DNA from: Lactarius indigo
Lineage: Eukaryota; Basidiomycota; Agaricomycetes; Russulales; Russulaceae
Length of the DNA stretch: 64,000 nucleotides
Direction of reading: 5' to 3'
Assembly (NCBI GenBank): GCA_025766275.1
Contig: JAFKAC010000042.1
Span: 310,001 to 374,000, forward strand
The first letter of the stretch is position 1, and every line of letters begins with the position of its first letter. Below the pieces are notes generated by a model, which was not told the origin of the DNA, did not search any database, and saw only the letters and a list, made by a program, of their open reading frames with translations. This document shows positions 54,222 through 64,000 of the stretch, piece by piece. The position numbers and the translations under genes were made by a program.

Positions 54222-54367
54222 CCGGGGGCCCCTCTTCTTCCTTAAAACTCACTACTGTCAACTCGACATCTCTCCATGGCCAGAGAATGACCTCGATGCT
54301 GACATCTACGACCTCGTTGACCCAGAGTGCTGAAGTCGAGGCGTCTTCAGACCAAGACGGGGGGTAA
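54222..54367 (+). pseudogene. pol: Gypsy C, part 4: pol C-terminal end and purine tract
   Basis: Short frame YCQLDISPWPENDLDADIYD ending at TGA near 54332, then GACGGGGGGTAA as polypurine tract directly before an LTR. It is assigned to C because it sits between the zinc-knuckle part and a C/H-type LTR. Confidence 0.5.
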
Positions 54368-54948
54368 TGTTACGATTTTCCTTGGACTTGTTTGTTTCCA
54401 CGTCACTATTCCTTTCCCTATACTATACGAGCCCTGTACGATTACGCGGACCTTACGATTACCCAGTTCCTATCGCGCGCCTTACTCATCAATGTTCCCT
54501 TCTGATAAAGTTCGACATGTGCTAGTTTCCGATCCATTCCCAATCACATGCGACCCCGTGTGATTTGCCCTTATTCTCAATATATCTATGCCTTATTCCC
54601 TTTATGCCTATCCCTTTATTCCTTAACCAAGCGATGGCGCCATCTGTTTGTAGTCGCCATACAGTGTAACCTCTATTTAATCCTGGTCATACCTAGCTTG
54701 TACAGTAGACTAGACTTCTTGTGTAATACTTCACTCGTCTAACATGGACGCCTTTGCGCTCTTCTTGTCTCAAGAATCTATCACCTCTGCTAGACCTTCG
54801 AGTCTTAGCCTTCCGCTATGGTCCAAGTGACTAACGTCCTTGTGACCCTTGTGCACCATTCTACTGAAGCCGAGCCATTGAGCTTGCACTACCGTGACCC
54901 GACTGACTTGGTACAGGTTGTACCTTACGCCCCTGTAGTGGCGTAACA
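54368..54948 (+). repeat. 3' LTR of gypsy C (C/H family)
   Basis: 581 bp, TGTTACGATTTT...GCGTAACA. Similar to the H LTR, sharing CTTGTACAGTAGACTAGACT and the downstream CTAGACCTTCGAGTCTTAG. The 5' partner is lost. Confidence 0.75.
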
Positions 54949-55320
54949 TAACTGCAAACTCCAACTCCCAAAGGCATGGCGAATCCACCCAGTCTTCCAT
55001 AATTCCTTGATCTCCCCGTACAAAGAAAACACCACGCACGGCCCTAACTTCACCCAACCACCCCCCGAAATTGTCCAAGGGGAAGACGAACACTATGAAG
55101 TCAAAAAGGTCCTGCAGTCAAAGGTATCGCCCAACAAGAAAGGCGTACTCTACTTGATCAAATGGAAGGGGTATCCCGACTCTGAGAATTCCTGGCTCCC
55201 TGCCTCCCAAATGTCCCACGCCCAAGAACTTGTCCAACGTTTCCACAAGGACAACCCCTCCGCCCCTCAACCAAAGAACATTAGTGCTCGTGGAATAGCA
55301 CAGCGTTAAAAAGGGGATAC
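54949..55320 (+). pseudogene. pol: Gypsy I remnant: chromodomain end of pol
   Basis: Frame to TAA at 55307-55309: LPKAWRIHPVFHNSLISPYK, then YEVKKVLQSK and YLIKWKGYPDSENSW (chromodomain), then a short tail. This pol ends soon after the chromodomain, without the long extension of the other elements. Purine tract AAAAAGGGGATAC precedes an LTR. The gypsy C 3' LTR interrupts it just upstream. Confidence 0.75.
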
Positions 55321-55669
55321 TGTCATGAACCTATAATTTGGTCGTGACTCAAGGGCGCTTAGGACCGGTCCGCGTCGGCCTGGTCTTATGTAATCATCTT
55401 CCTAAAGGGGAATTCCGAATCGGAGTTTGAATTCTGTTCTCAAACGATCATGTGATCTGTCACGTGATCAGTCACATCTCTCAAGTCACATGTTGTGTAC
55501 ACGTGTACTTATCAACAGTTGATTGTTGATCAATCAACAAAGATAATCACCCAAGTCACCACCCCTCGGAGATTCCCACATTGACTGCAGAATCACACCA
55601 CCTTGACGCAAGATTGCGCCATTGACTGCAGCACAGTCATTCTATGTTTAAACACCTTCTGATTGGACT
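55321..55669 (+). repeat. Partial 3' LTR of gypsy I
   Basis: Begins TGTCATGAACC after the purine tract and runs about 349 bp until H is inserted at 55670. No end visible. Confidence 0.55.
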
Positions 55670-56271
55670 TGTTACGATCTTCTATCTCTCCGTTTCGTTC
55701 TTCCTTTGGACTCATTCTTTCCCTTACCACTTTTCCCATTCCCATCGCTTCACGAGCCCTGTATGATTACATGGACTTTACGATTACCCAGTTTCTATCA
55801 CGCACCCTGCTTATCGTCGTTATCTTTCGATAAGGCTCGACATGTGCCAGTTTCCGTTCACTTCCTACTCACGCACGGACCTGCGTGATTCTCCTTTATT
55901 CTCGATCCAGACACCCCTTTGTTCTCCTTATGTCTTACCTTTTGTTCTCTGATTGGGAACGGCGTTATTACCTTTATTGTCTTGTACGACGCGACGAGTA
56001 TTTAAGCCTAGCACTATCTAGCTTGTACAGTAGACTAGACTTCTTGTGTAATACTACACTCGTCTACATGAATTCTCTCGAAGTCCCTTGTCTCCCGATC
56101 CCTGCTTGTGCTAGACCTTCGAGTCTTAGCTCTCCTCTACAGTCCAAGTGACGCGTGTCCTTGTGACTCTTGTGCATCATCACTTCTGAAGTCAAGCCTT
56201 TGAGCTTGGACTCCCGATCGTTTGACTGACTCAGTACAGGTCGTACTTAACACCCCTGTAGTGGCGTTACA
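55670..56271 (+). repeat. 5' LTR of gypsy H
   Basis: TGTTACGATC...GGCGTTACA. TATTTAAG at 55999, predicted start AGACTAGACTT at 56032 (33 bp). In U5 an ATG opens a 27-codon ORF; the C 3' LTR has a similarly sized ORF ending with the same CC-AAG-TGA. Confidence 0.85.
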
Positions 56272-56273
56272 TT

Positions 56274-56284
56274 AAGTCTAGTCT
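56274..56284 (+). promoter_or_regulatory. Self-priming PBS of gypsy H, second sequence type
   Basis: AAGTCTAGTCT, 2 nt after the LTR, is exactly complementary to AGACTAGACTT at 56032-56042. The sequence differs from the A-F type, but the complementarity to its own LTR is kept. Confidence 0.75.
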
Positions 56285-56289
56285 CCACA

Positions 56290-57933
56290 GTGGCTCTCAC
56301 CAGCCGAAGCCAAACACAGTTTGTCAAAGAATACCTGGAGCGGCATCCTTACGACGACCTAAGACCCTCTATCAAAGGAACCGCTCTTTGGAGGAACACC
56401 CCACACGATGAAGGGTACTACGTCTACGACCCTGACAAACTCACGTACGAACCGATCGAATATATTGAAGATCAACATATTTGGGCCTACGTTGCCTACT
56501 CCGACTCAAAACACTCCTGGTACTCCTACAAGCCCGTCCCTGCACACCTAGGCCTAGGACCAGGAAAAGGACAAATCAGTGCCATCGAAGCCGATTCTGA
56601 CATCGAAGAACCATCCTCTGAACCTGACCTAGATAACCCCACACTCACGCCTACCATCCAACGACCCGTGGACTTTGCATCGTATGCCAATATGTCCGCC
56701 ACCCAACTCTCCACCACCCTCACCACCTCACAACCAGCCGCAGGCTCCTCGACAGCGAATCCTACAGGTGGTGGAGGACATCCTGTGGGAGGAAGTATGT
56801 CGACAAGCGGAGGAAGCATTACGGGAGGCGCAGGAGGCCATCATGGAGGCGGTGCACCTGGAGGTGGAGGCGGTGCGCCTGGAGGCGGAGGCGGCGCGCC
56901 TGGAGGTGGAGGCGACGGAGCAGCAGCAGGTCCTGCCGCCGGAGGACCTCCCCCGCCAAACGGACAACTTGGAGGAAATCCCCTGCCTGAGTTCACCGGG
57001 GATCGAGAAACCAGCAGAGTGTTCCTCAACGCTTTCGCGCTCTACTGCGGAATGAATCCGAACGTCCAACAACTGACCCTCCCTTACTCCCGCGCCATGA
57101 CCCTCCTATCGTACATCCGAGGACCATTGGTAGACGATTGGGTCGAAGAACAGATACAGTGGTTGGCCGACCAACTAGCAGGAGGAGTAGCCATGAACGC
57201 CGAGAACCTGTGGAACACCATTGAAACAAGGTTTATTCAAGCCTACACAGACACCACGCAACAACAAAAGGCCCGCCACGCCATTCAAAATCTACGAATG
57301 GACAAAGAAGACATCGACACATATATAGCCAAGTTCTCCAACTTGGCAAACAAAGCAGGATACAACAAGGACGAGGCAACAACCCTGGAAATCTTCCAGA
57401 AGGGACTCCCAAATGCGTTGGTCATAAATGCAATCAAATTCCACCACCCCATCGATTGGGACGACTGGAAAACGGCAGTCACCCTTCAACAAGCGGAATA
57501 TCTTCTGCTAAAAGACAGGCTCACCAAAGGAAGAACAGACAAAAAGGGAGGGGCCTCTCGTGACCAATGGCTAAACGCCCTCAAGAAAACCAGAGACCCA
57601 AACGCAATGGATGTCAACCGCACCTGCGCCAGAGCAGCAATGACGGACGACGAAAAGAAGCAACTCCAGAAAGAAGGAAGATGCTTCCAATGCCGAGGAC
57701 AAGGACACATTTCCAGATTCTGTCCCCAGAAACTGGCCATCACCGCCAAGACTACAAGTACCAGCGACCCCACCCCGACCACTGCCACCATCTCGATGAC
57801 TGCGTCACGCCCTCTTTCAAATGAAGAGCAAGCTGACGCCCAAGTAGCGGCCTTATTCGCCCAAACCCCCGAAGTACGAGAATTAATGGTGGACAAACTC
57901 TTTGGACAAAAGAAGGATTTTCTGAACGCTTGA
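56290..57933 (+). CDS. gag: Gypsy H gag
   Basis: 547 codons, open from GTG at 56290 (GTG GCT CTC ACC), 19 nt after the LTR. First in-frame ATG at 56692 (MSATQLS, residue 135). N-terminal conserved-type segment, Gly-rich linker (about residues 160-225), capsid domain (VFLNAFALYCGMN, YIAKFSNLANKAGYN) and CCHC knuckle CFQCRGQGHISRFC. Ends KKDFLNA then TGA; the heptamer G-GAT-TTT overlaps the pol entry. Confidence 0.82.
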   Translation: MALTSRSQTQFVKEYLERHPYDDLRPSIKGTALWRNTPHDEGYYVYDPDKLTYEPIEYIEDQHIWAYVAYSDSKHSWYSYKPVPAHLGLGPGKGQISAIEADSDIEEPSSEPDLDNPTLTPTIQRPVDFASYANMSATQLSTTLTTSQPAAGSSTANPTGGGGHPVGGSMSTSGGSITGGAGGHHGGGAPGGGGGAPGGGGGAPGGGGDGAAAGPAAGGPPPPNGQLGGNPLPEFTGDRETSRVFLNAFALYCGMNPNVQQLTLPYSRAMTLLSYIRGPLVDDWVEEQIQWLADQLAGGVAMNAENLWNTIETRFIQAYTDTTQQQKARHAIQNLRMDKEDIDTYIAKFSNLANKAGYNKDEATTLEIFQKGLPNALVINAIKFHHPIDWDDWKTAVTLQQAEYLLLKDRLTKGRTDKKGGASRDQWLNALKKTRDPNAMDVNRTCARAAMTDDEKKQLQKEGRCFQCRGQGHISRFCPQKLAITAKTTSTSDPTPTTATISMTASRPLSNEEQADAQVAALFAQTPEVRELMVDKLFGQKKDFLNA

Positions 57934-59753
57934 ACCCAGCGGCCTGGGCTAGAGCATTAAAACTTAGTGTGTACAATAGCAGATTCTGATCTATGCGAAT
58001 TCCAGTACTTTTCAAATCTGCTCACGTGACAGCCAAACGAAACGTCCTTGTAGACTCAGGTGCAACCGACAATTTTATAAGTACAAATCTCCTAAAATGA
58101 CTTAAAATTGCCTGGTTGGCCACGGAACGACCTATCAAAATATGGAACGTAGATGGAACCCATAATCAAGGAGGAGAAATCAAGTCCTTCACGGACCTAA
58201 CTGTCAAAACAGGGGGAAAAACCCAGAACCTCCGATTTCTTATTACTGACCTAGGAAACGACGAGGTCATACTTGGATACCCCTGGTTCACAGCCTTTGA
58301 ACCCAAGTTCCACTGGCGGGATGCCACGCTCGATGAAGAATTCCAACCAGTAGTCATCACCAGCCTAAATTTGTCCGACGAAGCCATGCCCTTAGAAGCT
58401 ACTATTAAGGCATTGGAGATGTACCAACTGGACGAATTGGCCTGGGAGCAATTGGAAAACGAAAGCGAACCACACATCAAACTGTGAAAGACAACCATGG
58501 CGTCTGAACTAGCGCAACAAGAAGCGGCAAAGAAACCCCAAAGGACCTTTGAAGAAATGGTCCCAGAAGAATACCGACGGCATCACAAGGTCTTTAGCGA
58601 AGAAGTGTCTCAGCGTTTTCCCCCATCGCGACCTTGGGACCATGCTATTGATCTGATCCCGAATGCCCCAGAAACAATGGATTGTAAGGTGTACCCACTT
58701 ACAATACCAGAAACGGAGAAATTGACGGAATTTATAACCGAACATTTGGACAACAAGTACATCCAACCATCAAAGTCTCCCTACGCTTCCCCCTTCTTCT
58801 TCATCAAAAAGAAGGACGGGAAATTACGCCCCGTGCAAGACTATCGCCGTCTTAACGAACTTACTATAAAGAACCACTACCCACTCCCCCTCATCCCTGA
58901 ACTGATCGATAAGATTCGAGAAGCGCGACTCTACTCAAAGCTTGATATCTGGTGGGGATACAATAATGTCCGAATTAAACAAGGGGACGAATGGAAAGCG
59001 GCGTTCAAGACAAACCAGGGACTGTTCGAACCCCGAGTCATGTTCTTTGGCCTTACTAACTCCCCCAGTACCTTCCAAACCATGATGGACACCATTTTCC
59101 AGGAACTGGTATTGACGGGGGAAGTCATTGTCTATATGGACAACATCTTAATCGCGACCACAGACGACTGCGCCCATCACAGACAGATATTACATTGAGT
59201 TCTCGACCTGTGTGATGAACACGATCTATACATCAAACCAGAAAAATGCATATTTGAAGTTTATGAGGTGGAATACTTGGGGCTAATCATTGGACACGGA
59301 CAACTTCAAATGGACCCAGTTAAAGTTCAAGGGGTACGTGACTGGAAGGCACCGAAATCACTAAAAGAAGTACGAGCCTTCCTGGGGTTCTGCAATTTCT
59401 ACCGATGTTTCATCAGGGGGTTCTCAACTATGGCAAGACCGCTCCACAATCTCACAAAGAAGGATACCCCATGGGAATGGACGGACGCCAGACAAAAGGC
59501 ATTCGATACCATCAAGGAACAAATCAGCGCCGAACTGGTACTTCTATTCCCAAAACTGGACCAACCCTTCGAAATAGAAGTCGATGCCTCAAGTTACGCC
59601 TTAGGGGCGGTCCTAAATCAAAAGGGGGAAGACAACAAGACACACCCAGTCGCGTTCTACTCCAAATCATTATCGGAGGCAGAACGTAATTACGACATCT
59701 ACGATAGGGAACTGCTAGCGATTGTCAAAGCGCTACGCACTTGGCACACATAC
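57903..59753 (+). pseudogene. pol: Gypsy H pol, broken and truncated
   Basis: Protease LVDSGATDNFISTN; RT with FFGLTNSPSTFQ but VYMDN at the catalytic YMDD position; RNase H IEVDASSYALGAVL. TGA stops near 58098, 58485 and 59197. Truncated after TWHTY by the copia LTR. Loss of the second Asp in YMDD should abolish RT activity. Confidence 0.85.
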
Positions 59754-60306
59754 TGATGAACAGCACACAAGAAGGACATACTCACAGTGACAAGAGGACT
59801 GTGGTGAGATATGTCAGGGTGGCTGGAAGCAGCAACAGGGAATCTAGCAGAGTGAAGCAGAGGTGAAGTCTGGCACACAAACAGTGAGAACTGATGTGGA
59901 CCAGGAGCGTACATGGTACTCTACTTATACACTTTCTGGGAGTGACACTATACAAGGGATGTAACACTAGTCACGTACTACAAGGCAGTTATTGTTCTAC
60001 AAACGGACAAAGGAGTGGACGTTCTGAGAACAAGGACAGAAAGTACAAAGAGAGTCTAGAAGTGAATGATATCATAGTGACATCACAATAAAGATAACGC
60101 CTCAAAGAGAACAAAGGGAAGAGTACAATGAAATGTCCAGAGTGTTCTATATGATGTCATTGTACATGATGTCATAGATAAGCTACGAAGTCCGAGATTG
60201 TACAGATCATATAATCTAATCTACAGGTCCAATATATCTTATCTAAAGCAGTCCATATCTGTAAGTCCTTTAGAGCCGCTAAGTGCGCGCGGGCCACTTA
60301 TCAACA
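59754..60306 (-). repeat. 3' LTR of the copia element
   Basis: 553 bp on the minus strand, TGTTGATAAG...GTTCATCA. Preceded by CACGGGGAGA purine tract. TATAAGTA near 59930 on the minus strand. Confidence 0.88.
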
Positions 60307-60325
60307 TCTCCCCGTGATCTTCAAT

Positions 60326-63300
60326 CTAAGTACACAGAAGTCCCATGTCATCATTGTGCTTCTGCAGCAGGACACGCAGTAGTGACTTTGTGAAGCCATC
60401 CGCAACCATATCCACAGTAGGAGTTCTAATGAGGGTGATGGTCCCCTTTTCGATGTACTCCCTGATAACATGATGCCGTATGGCAATGTGCTTAGACCGT
60501 CTCCCAGTGACAGGGTTCAAGGCCAAGTCAATGGCACCCTTATTGTCACCATGCAGTGGGATGGGGTCGTCGACCTCGTACCCGAGTTCCGTGAGGAAGC
60601 TCTGATACCACGCAGCCTGGTTAGCTGCGTCGGTCATGGCCATGTATTCCGCTTCCGTTGTGTTTTGGGCAACAGTCTTTTGCTTGCGCGAAGACCAGCT
60701 TATTGCACCGTTAGCTAGTAGGAACACATAACCAGAGGTGGAGTGGCGGTCGTCAGTCTGATCAGCCAGACTGGAATCAGTGTAGCCGTGAAGGCCATCG
60801 CCATTGGCGCCATCATAGACAATACGCATATCCATAGTTCCCACTAAGTAGGACAGGACATACTGCGCAAGTCGCAGATGTTGTGGTGAGGGATTCGCTG
60901 CGTACTGCGCCAAACGTGACACAGCGAAGGAGATATCTGGCCTAGTGCCAATCTGCACATAAAGCAGACTCCCAATCAAAGACTGGTAGTGGGAAATATC
61001 TGAGGCAGTTGCCTGCGACGTATATTTAACTAGGTGCTTGTCAGCACCAGCGGGCAAGGGTGTGTTGTGTGGTGTGGCATCAGACATGCCAAAGCGTTCA
61101 AGGACATCCTTGATGTAGCCAGACTGATCTATTTCGATGCGTCTAAGGGAGCGGTTACGCACAATGCGCATACCAAGATAGGACTCTATCTCCCCGAGAT
61201 CTGTCATCTCATAGCGTTCAGACAAATCTGACTTCAAACGCTTGATACCACTCAGCGAGGGACCCAGTATGGTGATGTCGTCAACGTAGACAATAACGAA
61301 GAGTGGATCATACCCCTCCCGTTGAGGCATCACATATATGCCAGCATCAGCAAACGTCCGCTTAAAGCCGAGTGCAGTGAGCACTCCATGGAATTGCAAG
61401 TTCCATGCACGGGAGGCTTGTTTGAGACCATAGATCGCCTTAACTAGGCGACACACCTTCGTCTCAGAGCCAGTGACAGTGAAACCTTGTGGTTGCTCCA
61501 TGTATATCTCCTCGTCAAGCACGCCATTGAGAAAAGCAGACTTGACATCCATTTGATGGATGTGCCAGTCTTCCAGCGCGGCCAACGCCAGAAGTAAACG
61601 TAGCGACTCAAATCGTGCGACGGGAGAGAAGGTTTCATCAAAATCTACGCCAGGGATCTGCGTGAATCCCTTAGCCACCAAGCGAGCTCTGTAGCGGCCA
61701 TCCGCTTTGAGCTTAAAGACCCATTTGGATTTTACTGCCTTGCGATTAGGCGGGAGATCCACTAACTCCCAAGTCCCATTTTTAGCTAGGGCATCCATTT
61801 CATACTGACACGCCTTAGTCCACTCTTCTGCAGCAGCAGACCGCATGGCCTCTGCATAAGTTGCAGGGTCTCGGCCCACAAAGGCAGCAGCCAGTAACTC
61901 CGCATACCCCAGACGCCTGCCGCGCCATGCCGCATTGTCCGCATTGAAGTAACGCGGATTAGGGACAGGGGCACGAGCACTGCGCCTTGGTGCATTGTCC
62001 ATCTCGCGCAACAGCTGACTATGCTGTGCACGATCCTCAAATCCCCCAGGCATTTCTGGTGAGGGAGGAGGGACATGGCGCATAATGCGCGTTGCACTAG
62101 GACGCGGCGGAGGTGAAGTGGGAGTGGCTTGCTCACGCTTAGGTGTGGTGGGCAGAGCTGGTAGAACAGGTGGTGGTGTGTTAGGGCGTGGTTGGACTTG
62201 TGGGGGGTCTAAGAGCTTTTCAACATCCTCCTCCTCACTACTACTGGAGTGTGCAGGGGAGGGGGCTCGCATTGGTGGTAACGCCGGCGGGTGAGGCACG
62301 GCAGTCACTGTTGTGCTAGGCACGACTGGTGGTGAAGGTGTGGGGTGTGTCTCAACACCCTGGAGGGACGGGAAGCTACTCTCGTCGAATGTCACATCCC
62401 TGGACACTCGAACAGAGCGGGTTGAGCGGTCCCAGAGCTTATAGCCCTTAGATTCGGGCTCAAACCCGATAAGCGTGACCTCAATGGCCTTCGCATCCAA
62501 TTTGCGACGCTTATCAGCGGGTACGTGCATGTACCCCTTGCATCCAAAGACGCGAAGATGTGAGACATCGGGCACCTTGCCAGAGTGCCAGAGCTCATAG
62601 GGAGTGCGCCACTTAAGCCCACGGACTGGAGAGCGGTTATAGATGTGTACAGCTGCGCACACTGCATGCTCCCAGAAGCCTTTAGACATGCCAGCTGTGT
62701 GAAGCATGGACATTGCCTTATCCATAATGGTGCGGTTAAACCGCTCGGCTTTTCTGTTGGACTGTGGTGAACCCGGCATCGTGAGGTGATGCTCTATCCC
62801 TTTCTGCTTAAGAATGTCCTGCGTGACACTCGACATGTACTCGCCACCGCGGTCAGAGTGCAGAGCGCGCAGTTTATGGCCAGACTGGGTTTCACCCCAG
62901 GCCAAATACATCTGCAGCGACTTAGCAAACTGATCCTTCGACTTAAGGAAGTGGACCACAGTGAACTTAGTGTGGTCGTCTATGAAGGTGGCCGTGTAGG
63001 TCGAGCCTTGCAAGGACTGAGTTTGCATAGGACCAGCGAGGTCACTGTGCACAATCTCAAATTGGCGAGTTGTCCTCTTGTTTGAGGACGCAGAAAAGGG
63101 TTGGCGAGTGGACTTACCCATCTCGCACCCACGGCAGACTGTGTGAGCCGTGGTAGAGTTGTCTATGTCCATGCCAGTAGTGGCAGAGGGACCATGCGCC
63201 TTCAGCGCCGCAGAGGATATGTGTCCCATGCGTTGATGCCAGATATCAAGTGTGGCAGCACTTGATTTTGTGTGGGCGTTGAGGCCGACGCTGGCTGCGT

Positions 63301-64000
63301 CCAACCAGTAAAGGTTGTCCTCAAGGTAGCCTTTGGCCACACACTTTTGGTTGACAGATATTTTAAAAGAGCCACTGTCAAAGGCAATCTCAGCACCCTT
63401 TTGTGCTAGGGCGCGCGTCGACAAGAAGCGCGTCTTCACTTGTGGTAGGTGTAGCACATTACTGAGGGTGATAGAGATACCCTGGCTTGTTGTAAAGACG
63501 ACAGACCCGACACCCACTTGGTCTATTGTGGACTTATCACCCAGGCGTACAGTGCCTTTAGTTGGGGTGTAGTCCTTGAAGTCAGACCGATGTGGTGTAA
63601 TGTGGTGTGTAGCACCACTGTCCATCATCCAACGCACACGTGAGGCAGCATACAAGGCAACAGAAATAGATTGAGAAGCCCAGTCTATGGCGGGCTCTTC
63701 GACCTCCTTAATGGAGGCAGTGGTAGGTACAAGAATGTGACTATTTGCGGCCTTGTTGCCTGCCTTCTCCTTCTCCTTTGCGTCAGCCTCATCCTTCTTT
63801 TTCTTCCTGCAGTCAGGCTTGATGTGGCCCTTTTTGTTGCAGTAGTGGCAGGTTAGACCAGAGTGGTCCTTCTTGCCCTTCTTGCCCGTCGACTTGACGG
63901 GGGCCACCTTGTTGAGGGAAGAGCCAGAGGGCCCAGCGCGGCGAGCTTCTTCCGACACTATGCGCGCTATGATCTCAGCGTGCTTGAGTGTGGAAGGGGC
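60326..64000 (-). CDS. gag-pol: Copia polyprotein (gag knuckle, protease, integrase, RT, RNase H), 5' partial
   Basis: At least 1224 codons open with no stop up to the window edge. Order: zinc knuckle CHYCNKKGHIKPDC, protease MMDSGATHHITPH, integrase zinc domain (WHQRMGHISSAAL...CRGCEMGK) and DDE core (HSDLAGPMQTQSL, HSDRGGEYMS, AERFNRTIMD), a variable Pro-rich linker, RT (KSKWVFKLKADGRYRARLVA, MDVKSAFLNGVLDEEIYMEQ, catalytic YVDDI) and RNase H (GYTDSSLADQTDDRHSTSGY, EAEYMAM). Integrase before RT defines Ty1/copia. Ends LLCT then stop 19 nt before the LTR. Looks intact. Confidence 0.93.
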   Translation of the reverse strand, partial: APSTLKHAEIIARIVSEEARRAGPSGSSLNKVAPVKSTGKKGKKDHSGLTCHYCNKKGHIKPDCRKKKKDEADAKEKEKAGNKAANSHILVPTTASIKEVEEPAIDWASQSISVALYAASRVRWMMDSGATHHITPHRSDFKDYTPTKGTVRLGDKSTIDQVGVGSVVFTTSQGISITLSNVLHLPQVKTRFLSTRALAQKGAEIAFDSGSFKISVNQKCVAKGYLEDNLYWLDAASVGLNAHTKSSAATLDIWHQRMGHISSAALKAHGPSATTGMDIDNSTTAHTVCRGCEMGKSTRQPFSASSNKRTTRQFEIVHSDLAGPMQTQSLQGSTYTATFIDDHTKFTVVHFLKSKDQFAKSLQMYLAWGETQSGHKLRALHSDRGGEYMSSVTQDILKQKGIEHHLTMPGSPQSNRKAERFNRTIMDKAMSMLHTAGMSKGFWEHAVCAAVHIYNRSPVRGLKWRTPYELWHSGKVPDVSHLRVFGCKGYMHVPADKRRKLDAKAIEVTLIGFEPESKGYKLWDRSTRSVRVSRDVTFDESSFPSLQGVETHPTPSPPVVPSTTVTAVPHPPALPPMRAPSPAHSSSSEEEDVEKLLDPPQVQPRPNTPPPVLPALPTTPKREQATPTSPPPRPSATRIMRHVPPPSPEMPGGFEDRAQHSQLLREMDNAPRRSARAPVPNPRYFNADNAAWRGRRLGYAELLAAAFVGRDPATYAEAMRSAAAEEWTKACQYEMDALAKNGTWELVDLPPNRKAVKSKWVFKLKADGRYRARLVAKGFTQIPGVDFDETFSPVARFESLRLLLALAALEDWHIHQMDVKSAFLNGVLDEEIYMEQPQGFTVTGSETKVCRLVKAIYGLKQASRAWNLQFHGVLTALGFKRTFADAGIYVMPQREGYDPLFVIVYVDDITILGPSLSGIKRLKSDLSERYEMTDLGEIESYLGMRIVRNRSLRRIEIDQSGYIKDVLERFGMSDATPHNTPLPAGADKHLVKYTSQATASDISHYQSLIGSLLYVQIGTRPDISFAVSRLAQYAANPSPQHLRLAQYVLSYLVGTMDMRIVYDGANGDGLHGYTDSSLADQTDDRHSTSGYVFLLANGAISWSSRKQKTVAQNTTEAEYMAMTDAANQAAWYQSFLTELGYEVDDPIPLHGDNKGAIDLALNPVTGRRSKHIAIRHHVIREYIEKGTITLIRTPTVDMVADGFTKSLLRVLLQKHNDDMGLLCT

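Larger units (their letters stand above)
55670..59753 (+). mobile_element. Gypsy H: decayed element truncated by a copia insertion
   Basis: 602-bp 5' LTR (55670-56271), complete gag, and pol as far as RNase H. Interrupted at 59753 by the copia element; its remainder is not in the window. Same RT and LTR family as C. Confidence 0.88.
59754..64000 (-). mobile_element. Ty1/copia LTR retrotransposon, 3' part, running off the window
   Basis: 3' LTR 59754-60306 and a single long polyprotein frame to the window edge. The 5' LTR lies outside. Left flank 5-mer is CATAC (59749-59753), to be matched beyond the window. Confidence 0.92.

Noticed and set aside
1..64000. tRNA, rRNA, CRISPR array, bacterial operons or defence islands
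   Set aside because: Nothing of the kind was seen. Introns and chromodomain retrotransposons show a eukaryotic, probably basidiomycete, source.

Overview
This is a eukaryotic window, most likely from a basidiomycete fungus of the Agaricomycetes type. The evidence is 50-60 bp GT-AG introns with GTATGT/GTGAGT donors, chromodomain Ty3/gypsy elements with separate gag and pol frames, a Ty1/copia element, and a Zn-cluster-like cysteine pattern in a host gene. I see no rRNA, tRNA, CRISPR or bacterial feature. Host genes occupy only the first 5 kb plus one displaced fragment; about 90% of the window is nested transposons.

Layout. 0.3-4.9 kb: a divergent pair of spliced host genes (about 297-2062 minus, 2315-3349 plus) and the 5' half of a third gene (3957-4899). 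4.9-5.7 kb: left arm of a TIR-type repeat. 5.7-13.5 kb: full-length gypsy A (minus). 13.5-17.2 kb: part of decayed gypsy C, with a solo LTR inside. 17.2-18.3 kb: non-coding. 18.3-19.5 kb: the 3' half of the third host gene (minus). 19.5-21.1 kb: right arm of the TIR repeat. 21.1-28.8 kb: full-length gypsy B (plus), same length as A (7782 bp). 28.8-29.5 kb: continuation of C. 29.5-53.1 kb: a three-level nest, gypsy D (old) containing E (younger) containing F (young, intact ORFs). 53.1-54.9 kb: the end of C with zinc knuckles and its 3' LTR. 54.9-55.7 kb: fragment I. 55.7-59.75 kb: decayed gypsy H. 59.75-64 kb: Ty1/copia (minus), running off the window.

Main result. A and B are two inverted, nearly identical gypsy copies whose 5-bp target-site duplications are swapped: A is flanked by GAGGC/AAGAT and B by GCCTC/ATCTT. 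Flipping 13506-21056 restores both duplications, re-pairs the LTRs by their diagnostic SNPs, rejoins gypsy C in frame at the B insertion, and rejoins the two halves of the third host gene around the TIR repeat in frame. I infer an inversion by ectopic recombination between A and B, or an assembly mis-join within them.

Element biology. Each gypsy element with a readable leader has a TATA-like box 33-34 bp upstream of an 11-nt LTR sequence that is exactly complementary to the 11 nt starting 2 nt after the 5' LTR. This is Tf1/sushi-type self-priming, seen here in two sequence-different but self-matched versions. Gag frames have a conserved GTG GCN start about 20 nt after the LTR and no AUG for about 170 codons; in two families the whole predicted leader plus gag 5' end has no ATG in any frame. 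Gag-pol junctions carry a G-GGT-TTT slippery heptamer. Beyond the chromodomain, pol has a conserved C-terminal extension, part of which appears to encode a better-conserved coiled coil in the +1 frame.
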